DNA of 12,352 nucleotides, taken from contig NZ_DATGNO010000092.1 in the NCBI RefSeq assembly GCF_035306705.1, forward strand, positions 1 to 12,352, read 5' to 3'. Each line of letters opens with the position of its first letter. Position 1 is the first letter of the stretch. The stretch comes from Xanthomarina sp035306705. GTDB taxonomy: Bacteria; Bacteroidota; Bacteroidia; Flavobacteriales; Flavobacteriaceae. Both the position numbers and the translations under genes were made by a program. Below the pieces are notes generated by a model. It was not told the origin of the DNA and did no database searches. It saw only the letters and a list, made by a program, of their open reading frames with translations. Shown here in pieces: positions 7,600 to 12,352 of this stretch.

Positions 7600-7640
7600 G
7601 AATATCTAGAAAGTGATTTTACAACCAATAATTTTATTGC

Positions 7641-7677
7641 TTAAAGAAAAAACGGTTTGAGCGTGAACCCAAACCGT
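7641..7677 (-). terminator. Intrinsic terminator of the pirin-GNAT-YceI unit
   Basis: On the minus strand ACGGTTTG pairs perfectly with CAAACCGT (7670-7677 with 7652-7659) around a 10-base loop, followed by TTTTTCTTT. It lies about 77 bp past the YceI stop codon and insulates the MliC-like gene. Confidence 0.85.
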
Positions 7678-7753
7678 AATTTGTTTTTAATCCTTAGTGT
7701 AGTTTATGAGTCTTTTGAACTTTTAAATCTCACTAAATATGTGCAAATTTACA

Positions 7754-8275
7754 CTAAGATTGCTTTATAAATTGTACGTCAATTTCCAATTTCACCTTAT
7801 CAGAAACTACAATGCTTCCTGCTTCTGTAACTGCATTCCAGGTTAAATTAAAGTCTTTTCTATTAATTTCACCTTTCATTTCAAAACCAGCTTTTGTTTG
7901 CCCATAAGGATCTACAGCAATACCATTAAGTTCGGCATCTAAAGTAATTTCTTTGGTGACATCTCTGATGGTTAAATCGCCAACTAATTTATCACCATTA
8001 AAAGATTTTGAAACAAATGTCATTTCAGGAAATTTTTCAGAATTAAAAAAATCATCCGATTTTAAATGTGTATCTCTGTCTTTGTTTTTAGTGTTTAAAG
8101 ATGCTGTTTTTGCACTAAATTCCAGAGTAGCATTGTCGAAATTTTCACCATTTGTTTTGGCAGTTGCTTGAAAATCCTCGAAATGTCCAGTTACTGTTGA
8201 AATCATCATATGCTTTACTTTGAAAGCAATTTCTGAATGTGCGTTGTCGATTGACCAATTTGTGTTGTTATTCAT
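7754..8275 (-). CDS. YceI family lipocalin-like protein
   Basis: A 173-residue protein that is full length for the YceI domain (PF04264). It opens with WSIDNAHSEIAFKVKHMM (residues 7-24), continues with TASLNTKNKDRDTHLKSDDF and FPEMTF, then GDLTIRDVTKEITL, and closes with INRKDFNLTWN. YceI proteins fold as a beta-barrel and in a studied bacterial homologue bind a long polyisoprenoid; roles in stress and isoprenoid-quinone handling have been proposed. There is no signal peptide, so this copy should be cytoplasmic, unlike E. coli YceI. It is the last gene of a minus-strand unit: 34 bp separate it from the GNAT gene upstream, and a terminator follows. Start: ATG at 8273-8275 after an A-rich leader. 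Confidence 0.93.
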   Translation of the reverse strand: MNNNTNWSIDNAHSEIAFKVKHMMISTVTGHFEDFQATAKTNGENFDNATLEFSAKTASLNTKNKDRDTHLKSDDFFNSEKFPEMTFVSKSFNGDKLVGDLTIRDVTKEITLDAELNGIAVDPYGQTKAGFEMKGEINRKDFNLTWNAVTEAGSIVVSDKVKLEIDVQFIKQS

Positions 8276-8309
8276 TTTTATAATTTTTAATTGTTTATAA
8301 TTTAATTTA

Positions 8310-8594
8310 TTAGTGTTTTAATACGTCTTGAATGTCTGTTAGTTTTTTAAACTGTGCATTTGCATAAGGACATAATGGTGTAATTTTGATATTTTTTTCT
8401 CTTGCCATTTCTACAATTTTGTAGAGCAATTGTTTTCCAATATTTTTGCCTTTAAACTCAGTGTCAACTTCTGTATGATCGATAATAATATGGTCTTTTC
8501 CTGCAATGGAATAGGTCATTAATCCGGCTCTTTTATTATCCTCTCTAGCCATTGCAAAGCCTTTGTTTTCTTGTTCTTTTATGATTAGTTCCAT
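8310..8594 (-). CDS. Small GNAT-family N-acetyltransferase (YidJ/NATD1-like)
   Basis: The 94-residue product matches the short single-domain GNAT family often called Acetyltransf_CG. It has GLMTYSI (24-30), then the strand and acetyl-CoA loop IIIDHTEVDTEFKGKNIGKQLL (36-57), and the C-terminal PLCPYANAQFKK (73-84), which is diagnostic for this subfamily. The pyrophosphate loop reads KGKNIG where RGKGIG is usual, a mild change that should still bind acetyl-CoA. The acyl acceptor is unknown in this family. It lies 45 bp after pirin and 34 bp before YceI on the same strand, with no terminator between, so the three are likely co-transcribed. Start: ATG at 8592-8594. Confidence 0.9.
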   Translation of the reverse strand: MELIIKEQENKGFAMAREDNKRAGLMTYSIAGKDHIIIDHTEVDTEFKGKNIGKQLLYKIVEMAREKNIKITPLCPYANAQFKKLTDIQDVLKH

Positions 8595-8639
8595 GTGGTG
8601 TTTTATTTAAATTTATAGAATAGGTTTAATGGGTTTTAA

Positions 8640-9548
8640 TTACATGGACATAGGTACTTCCATTAAAAGGACGCGTGCGTTTTCTGTTGCTTTTACACTT
8701 ATGGAATCGGTATCCCAAACACCCATGCCATCTCTTTTGGATAACTTTTCATTATTGATTTCAACTTCACCTTCAAGAATGAATGCATAGACGCCATTTC
8801 CTTCTTTTTTAATTTTGTACGCATCTATACTTCCTTTTGTGAAATTTCCTATATGAAACCAGGCATCTTGATTGATCCAAACACCTTGATCGTCTTTGTT
8901 AGGAGAAACCACTTGATAAAATTCATTGTCTTTTGCAATATCTCTAATGGAAATTTGGTCATAACGTGGCGTTACATTTTTCTCCTTAGGAAACACCCAA
9001 ATTTGAAGAAATTTAACTTCTTTGTCTTTGTTCTTGTTGTATTCTGAATGGGTAACACCAGTTCCAGCACTTAGTACTTGTACATCGCCTTCTTTAATTA
9101 CTGCTATATTTCCCATACTGTCTTTATGCTCTAAATCGCCTTCTAATGGAATGGATATAATTTCCATATTATCGTGTGGATGCGTTCCAAAACCCATTCC
9201 AGCTTGTACAATGTCGTCATTCAAGACACGTAGTACACCAAAATTCATTCTTTCTGGGTTGTGATAATTGGCAAAACTAAATGTATGATGTGAGTTTAAC
9301 CAACCGTGATTTGCTTTTCCTCTTGTTTCTGCTTTGTGAATTACTGTGTTCATTGTATGTGTGTTTTTATTAGTTAAACCTGTCTGTCCTGGACTATCGG
9401 CAGGCAGGTGATTAAATCCTACTTGTTGCATCAATGTATTGTAAGTTGATTTTACGGGTTTGCTATTGGTTGCTTTAAATGTTTGCGGAGCAATAGCACC
9501 AAAAACACCTGTTAAAAGGGCATTTTTAATAAATTTCTTACGGTCCAT
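8640..9548 (-). CDS. Pirin family bicupin protein with N-terminal signal-like extension
   Basis: From the ATG at 9546-9548 the product is 302 residues. The pirin part starts at about residue 66 (MNTVIHKAETRGKANHGWLN, then HHTFSFANY). It carries the metal site of the family: His123 and His125 in GTHPHDN, and His167 and Glu169 in GVTHSEY. Pirins are Fe(II)-binding cupins; E. coli YhhW has quercetinase activity, but the substrate here is unknown. Residues 1-20 (MDRKKFIKNALLTGVFGAIA) resemble a Tat-like signal with RK instead of RR, so export is possible but uncertain. An earlier in-frame TTG at 9575 would add nine residues but lies inside the promoter -7 box, so I reject it. A GC-rich repeat encodes part of the linker before the pirin domain. 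First gene of the pirin-GNAT-YceI unit. Confidence 0.92.
   Translation of the reverse strand: MDRKKFIKNALLTGVFGAIAPQTFKATNSKPVKSTYNTLMQQVGFNHLPADSPGQTGLTNKNTHTMNTVIHKAETRGKANHGWLNSHHTFSFANYHNPERMNFGVLRVLNDDIVQAGMGFGTHPHDNMEIISIPLEGDLEHKDSMGNIAVIKEGDVQVLSAGTGVTHSEYNKNKDKEVKFLQIWVFPKEKNVTPRYDQISIRDIAKDNEFYQVVSPNKDDQGVWINQDAWFHIGNFTKGSIDAYKIKKEGNGVYAFILEGEVEINNEKLSKRDGMGVWDTDSISVKATENARVLLMEVPMSM
9379..9408 (-). repeat. GC-rich imperfect palindromic repeat inside the pirin gene
   Basis: On the minus strand the 30-bp element begins CCTGCCTGCCG and ends CCAGGACAGACAGG. The outer 8 bases pair apart from one G-T wobble. It is far more GC-rich than its surroundings and encodes LPADSPGQTG in the linker between GFNHLP and the pirin domain. 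It shares both arms with the element at 11676-11705. Its length, a multiple of three, keeps the frame. Confidence 0.65.
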
Positions 9549-9572
9549 ATTCTTTGCTTTAAAAGTATAGTA

Positions 9573-9580
9573 CAAAGATA
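9573..9580 (-). promoter_or_regulatory. -7 box of the pirin-GNAT-YceI unit
   Basis: The minus strand reads TATCTTTG followed by TAC, the classic Bacteroidota TAnnTTTG element, 24 bp upstream of the ATG at 9548. A perfect TTG -33 element is not seen; a TTC lies about 20 bp further upstream. The last three bases (TTG) are the only support for a longer pirin start, which this box rules out. Confidence 0.65.
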
Positions 9581-9690
9581 TAACCGATTGTAAGACTGTG
9601 GAATATGAAAAAAAGGGGTAAACGTATGAAAATCCGATATTTAATCCAGATTATGCAATAAAACATATGGTCATTGATGTAGTTGACTGA

Positions 9691-9822
9691 AAATCAGTCT
9701 GTTTTAAAGCTGAGGCAGAGCGCTGCCATCATGAAAATAAAAATGGCGAGGAAGCAGCAAACTTTAAAATGATTCCATTAGGTAATAGAAGATCTATTAC
9801 GTTTTTTGCGATTAAGATTTAA
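9691..9822 (+). pseudogene. Possible gene relic or repeated element: startless protein-like frame
   Basis: A 43-codon plus-strand frame begins after a TGA at 9688-9690 and ends at TAA 9820-9822. It has no start codon at its head but reads like protein: FKAEAERCHHENKNGEEAA, then KMIPLGNRRSITFFAIKI and stop. Its GC content is raised near 9708-9730. Its end overlaps the 3' end of the AraC gene on the opposite strand by 11 bp. I recognise no family. It may be the tail of a decayed or displaced gene, or a dispersed repeat. Confidence 0.3.
9782..9807 (+). terminator. Weak plus-strand terminator-like hairpin
   Basis: GTAATAG (9782-9788) pairs perfectly with CTATTAC (9794-9800) around AAGAT, followed by GTTTTTT. 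The direction suits plus-strand transcription, yet no intact plus-strand gene lies upstream. On the minus strand it is 12 bp past the AraC stop codon but lacks a T run. Confidence 0.3.
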
Positions 9823-10687
9823 TTTCATTTTTCTTGAAAGCTGAAGGTGATAATTGGGTGTGTTTTTTAAAAAATGCACTAAAATTTGCAGGCTCATTAA
9901 AACCTAACTCATAGGCAATCTCTTTATTTGCTAAATCCGAAAAATAGAGCAATCTTTTTGCTTCGGTTATTATTCTTGCTTGAATATAGTCTTTGGCAGT
10001 TTTCCCGATTCTTGCTTTGACGGTGCGATTTAAATGGTCGGGAGTAATATAAAGTCCATTTGCATAATACGTGGTAGAATGTTCTTTTTTATAATCGTTT
10101 TCTACGGCTTTTTTAAAAGCCCTAATTAGGTTATCGCCAGAAGTATCTACATCCGATTCGATGGGGTTTATGGCACAAATATTATTACACGTTATCAGTA
10201 AGAGTTTTAAAAATGAACCGATAGATAAACTCTTCATTTCTGCATCACTGTTAAACAGTTTAAAAATGTTTTTTGCATAATCTTCTATAATATCAAATTG
10301 TTCTTTTTCTGGGAATAATGGTGGGCTTTGTCCATAATTTTGAAAGAGATTCAAACTGTCAATAAATGATAAAGGAATAGAGTTTTCCACTAAAAACAGA
10401 TTAGAAAAAGTCATTGCAAACCCAAAAGATTTTTCTGTTTCAATAACTTGGTGTACTTGTCCAGGAGCAACAAAGAAAATTTGTTTGTTTGATAGCTCGT
10501 AAGAGTTGAAGTCTATTTTATGTAGTCCCTTCGCATTATTGATAATTAAAACCGTATAGTAGTTATGTCTGTGTGGCTCGTCAACTTTCCCGTTTCGTTT
10601 TGTATAGATATCTTCCATTTTAGATATCCCAAAACTTACGTTCTCCTTTTCAGAATTTACTTTTTGATATGTTTTTACCGTGTTCAT
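9812..10687 (-). CDS. AraC-family transcriptional regulator
   Basis: The 291-residue protein has the usual two-part plan. The N-terminal sensor is cupin-like: EPHRHNYYTVLII (37-49), then FFVAPGQVHQV (71-81). The C-terminal DNA-binding domain spans about 205-287 with two helix-turn-helix motifs: YANGLYITPDHLNRTVKARIG (first) and ANKEIAYELGFNEPANFSAFF (second, 253-273), ending in the family's QLSPSAFKK. Regulators of this form sense a small molecule. The gene ends 263 bp upstream of the pirin start codon on the same strand, so control of the pirin-GNAT-YceI unit is likely but unproven. A 6-bp hairpin (10796-10812) lies in its upstream region. Start: ATG at 10685-10687. Confidence 0.92.
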   Translation of the reverse strand: MNTVKTYQKVNSEKENVSFGISKMEDIYTKRNGKVDEPHRHNYYTVLIINNAKGLHKIDFNSYELSNKQIFFVAPGQVHQVIETEKSFGFAMTFSNLFLVENSIPLSFIDSLNLFQNYGQSPPLFPEKEQFDIIEDYAKNIFKLFNSDAEMKSLSIGSFLKLLLITCNNICAINPIESDVDTSGDNLIRAFKKAVENDYKKEHSTTYYANGLYITPDHLNRTVKARIGKTAKDYIQARIITEAKRLLYFSDLANKEIAYELGFNEPANFSAFFKKHTQLSPSAFKKNEIKS

Positions 10688-10898
10688 TTTTAATTGGCTA
10701 TATCGGTTTGTGGATGAAAACTAACGTGTTTGAAGACGCTAATTTTCAGGATTGACCCAAAACCCAATTTTTATGTTTTTATCAATTCTATTTAAAGTCC
10801 TACCAAAGGACTACGACTGCTAAAATGTAAAATATCTAGTCGCAAATTAACACTAAACTTTTTGGTTTAACACTTACTAGTTATGTTTTATCATGTTG

Positions 10899-11516
10899 CT
10901 AAAGCTTTTTTTTATTCCCTTTCCTACATTTTATGAGGTAAAAGGGGTAGACGTCCATCACATCTGTTATTTCAAATAGTCCTGCTTTGCCAAACTCTTC
11001 TTGTATGGTCTCTCTATCGTAAAAGAACATTTTTACACCGCCAAATATTTCAAATCTGTCTTTGTCAATACAAATCCCTTGACCATAAATTTGCGCTTCC
11101 TTTGTAACAGTTGTAAAAACCATAAACCCATTTTCCGATAGTTGGTTATAGCAGTCTTGTATTAGGTTTTCTCTTTCTTTTTTGTCCAACAAGTGAATTA
11201 AAGCATAACAATATATTCCGTCATACTGTTTTTCGTCAAAAGGCATTTCAGTTACAGAGCCGTGATAAATAATCAAGTCACTTCCAAAATGTTTATGGGC
11301 TAAATCAATGGCAGTTTTGGAAATTTCAATGCCAGTTACTGTCATTCCATGATCCCTAAATATTTGAGCATTTCGTCCATAACCTATTCCAGGAATAAGT
11401 ATGTTTTTCACATTTTGCTCCATAAAGAAGTCATTTATCAATAGAGTGGATTTTGCAGGTTCAAAACCCCACATGTCCTTCTTGTTTCTAAATGCTTCTT
11501 CCCAAAACTCTGTCAT
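10899..11516 (-). CDS. Class I SAM-dependent methyltransferase
   Basis: A 205-residue single-domain enzyme with the Rossmann-type methyltransferase signature. Motif I is NILIPGIGYGRNAQIF (38-53), motif II is VTGIEIS (60-66), the SVTEMPFDEKQYDGIYC region (87-103) supplies the adenine pocket and strand 4, and NGFMVFTTV (129-137) is strand 5. The start FWEEAFRNKKDMWGFEPAK resembles the TehB/thiopurine-methyltransferase-like group, whose members methylate small molecules such as thiols, halides or metalloids; the acceptor here cannot be read from sequence. No signal peptide, so cytoplasmic. Intergenic gaps of about 210 bp on both sides indicate a single-gene unit. Start: ATG at 11514-11516. Confidence 0.9.
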   Translation of the reverse strand: MTEFWEEAFRNKKDMWGFEPAKSTLLINDFFMEQNVKNILIPGIGYGRNAQIFRDHGMTVTGIEISKTAIDLAHKHFGSDLIIYHGSVTEMPFDEKQYDGIYCYALIHLLDKKERENLIQDCYNQLSENGFMVFTTVTKEAQIYGQGICIDKDRFEIFGGVKMFFYDRETIQEEFGKAGLFEITDVMDVYPFYLIKCRKGNKKKL

Positions 11517-11675
11517 AGTAAGTATATTATTTTGAATTTATTGGAACCTGCCTTAAAATTGCTTACTACGGTTTCCTTTATTTATTAATTTATAGAAGAA
11601 ATAGGAAAACAAAAATTGGATGAAAAACAAACACGCACTTTCCTTTTGATTAGGTACTAAAATAAGCATTTTTTA

Positions 11676-11705
11676 CCCGCCTGCCGGACCGGCCAGGCAG
11701 GCGGG
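11676..11705. repeat. GC-rich palindromic repeat, second copy
   Basis: CCCGCCTGCC (11676-11685) pairs perfectly with GGCAGGCGGG (11696-11705). An inner GG/CC extends the stem past a one-base bulge to a 5-base loop. It is almost pure G+C in AT-rich DNA. It lies 20 bp past the lipoprotein stop codon, without a T run, so it is REP-like rather than a normal terminator. Its arms match those of the element at 9379-9408. Confidence 0.75.
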
Positions 11706-11725
11706 CAAGGTACACAGTGTTGCCA

Positions 11726-12202
11726 TTAGTTTTTTTTCACTTGTGCAGTGTTGGATAAAATTCCTTCAAACTTTTTTCCGTATTTATGTTTAGTTTGAAT
11801 TTCGGCTTTCCAATAGATTCTTTCAGTATCTAATTTTTTCTCGTAATGAAATCCGCCATTTCTCAAAATCAGTGAGTCAGGATTATATAGTTTCTTTGGA
11901 TTATAAGAAATACTATCAATCATTATTACATTCGTATTTTGTTTGTCATTATTATATCCGACAAAAACAATTTCGCCAGTAATATTTGAATTCAATTTAT
12001 AAGTGTTTTTGTATGATGGAATATCTCTGACAGTTATGCTGTCAAAAACATATTTATTATTTATTTCCGCTACAATTTTCTTAAGACTATCATTTTCAGC
12101 ACGCAAATTTTCAATTTCCGCAATCTTATTTTCCGATTGATTAATATCTGTACAACTAAAAATCATTAAAGTCAGAAGTACAATTATTATCGATTTGTTC
12201 AT
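11726..12202 (-). CDS. Hypothetical lipoprotein with N-terminal coiled coil
   Basis: From the ATG at 12200-12202 the product is 158 residues. MNKSIIIVLLTLMIFSC is a lipoprotein signal with the lipidated Cys17. Residues about 26-48 (KIAEIENLRAENDSLKKIV) are a heptad-patterned coiled coil, suggesting oligomerisation at the membrane. The rest is mixed strand and polar sequence (DIPSYKNTYKLNSNITGEI, then YGKKFEGILSN near the end) and I recognise no family. A TTG at 12211 would add three residues (MKK) but has no advantage over the ATG. An IS3-family element ends 10 bp upstream of the ATG, so the native promoter has been displaced; the gene may be silent or driven from the IS. The GC-rich palindrome at 11676-11705 follows. 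Confidence 0.8.
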   Translation of the reverse strand: MNKSIIIVLLTLMIFSCTDINQSENKIAEIENLRAENDSLKKIVAEINNKYVFDSITVRDIPSYKNTYKLNSNITGEIVFVGYNNDKQNTNVIMIDSISYNPKKLYNPDSLILRNGGFHYEKKLDTERIYWKAEIQTKHKYGKKFEGILSNTAQVKKN

Positions 12203-12212
12203 TTTTTTCAAA

Positions 12213-12352
12213 TGTCTCGTCCTAAAATACGTCTACAGATTATTGATTAAAATTAAGCTGCATTTTTATGCACGTTATTAGGTATTTTATAGTCTAAAGA
12301 TAAATGTAATCTTTTAGAGTTATATAATTTGATTGCATTTTTGGTTGCTTTT
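12213..12352 (-). mobile_element. Right end of an IS3-family insertion sequence (continues beyond window)
   Basis: The transposase tail at 12253-12352 ends 40 bp before a boundary that reads TGTCTCGTCCTAAAATACG on the plus strand from 12213. It begins 5'-TG, as IS3-family terminal inverted repeats do, and has the right distance from the orfB stop. The left end, inverted-repeat partner and target duplication are outside the window, so the exact boundary is inferred. Confidence 0.7.
12253..12352 (-). CDS. IS3-family transposase (orfB), C-terminal 32 residues
   Basis: The minus-strand frame enters from the window edge and ends at TAA (12253-12255). It reads KATKNAIKLYNSKRLHLSL, then DYKIPNNVHKNAA. 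The YNxxRxHxxLxYxxP pattern is the hallmark of the end of the IS3/IS150 integrase-type DDE transposase (rve_3 region). The catalytic residues lie outside the window, so whether the copy is intact cannot be judged. Confidence 0.85.
   Translation of the reverse strand, partial: KATKNAIKLYNSKRLHLSLDYKIPNNVHKNAA

Noticed and set aside
9549..9575. Nine-residue longer start (TTG) for pirin
   Set aside because: The TTG is part of the -7 promoter box and cannot be within the transcript from that promoter.
10796..10812. Hairpin AGTCCT/AGGACT as terminator of the methyltransferase gene
   Set aside because: Only 6 bp, nearly 90 bp past the stop codon, and followed by TTTAAAT rather than a T run; too weak to call.
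10796..11720. Integron-like cassette organisation (single genes with spacer hairpins around the methyltransferase and lipoprotein)
   Set aside because: No paired RYYYAAC/GTTRRRY sites could be found; only isolated matches such as GTTTAAC at 10864, and both genes point the same way by default in this region.
12203..12211. TTG start adding three residues to the 12202 lipoprotein
   Set aside because: The ATG at 12202 gives a normal lipoprotein signal, and the TTG sits at the edge of the IS insertion site.

Overview
The window looks like chromosomal DNA from a member of the Bacteroidota, most likely a marine-type Flavobacteriaceae. The base composition is AT-rich. Coding starts are preceded by A-rich leaders without Shine-Dalgarno sequences. 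Several promoters have the TAnnTTTG -7 box typical of the phylum. One large secreted protein ends in a type IX secretion (T9SS) sorting domain. All function calls come from reading motifs by eye; no database search was possible.

Layout, left to right. (1) 1-554, minus: the N-terminal 184 residues of a DUF2914 membrane protein that runs off the window. (2) 555-994: intergenic DNA with a strong minus-strand terminator and a doubtful gene relic. (3) 995-2590, minus: a membrane-anchored glutamate-synthase-like FMN/Fe-S oxidoreductase. It is divergent, across a 423-bp gap, from (4) 3014-5263, plus: a 749-residue T9SS cargo protein with an unrecognised body, closed by a bidirectional terminator. 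(5) 5556-6863, minus: a secreted erythromycin-esterase-family protein. (6) 6952-7530, minus: a lipoprotein with two tandem MliC-like domains and a good sigma-54-type promoter. (7) 7641-9580, minus: a compact transcription unit of pirin, a small GNAT acetyltransferase and YceI, with a promoter at 9573-9580 and a terminator at 7641-7677. (8) 9812-10687, minus: an AraC-family regulator just upstream of that unit and a plausible regulator of it. (9) 10899-11516, minus: a class I methyltransferase. (10) 11726-12202, minus: an unrecognised lipoprotein. (11) 12213-end: the right end of an IS3-family insertion sequence, inserted 10 bp upstream of the lipoprotein start codon.

Nothing in the window is an obvious new defence or biosynthetic system. 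The most distinctive points are these: a GC-rich palindromic repeat inserted in frame in the pirin linker, with a second copy near 11.7 kb; a start-codon correction for pirin forced by the promoter; a sigma-54-like promoter before the two-domain MliC-like lipoprotein; the IS insertion that cuts the last gene from its native promoter; and three short, startless, protein-like frames in intergenic DNA that may be gene relics.
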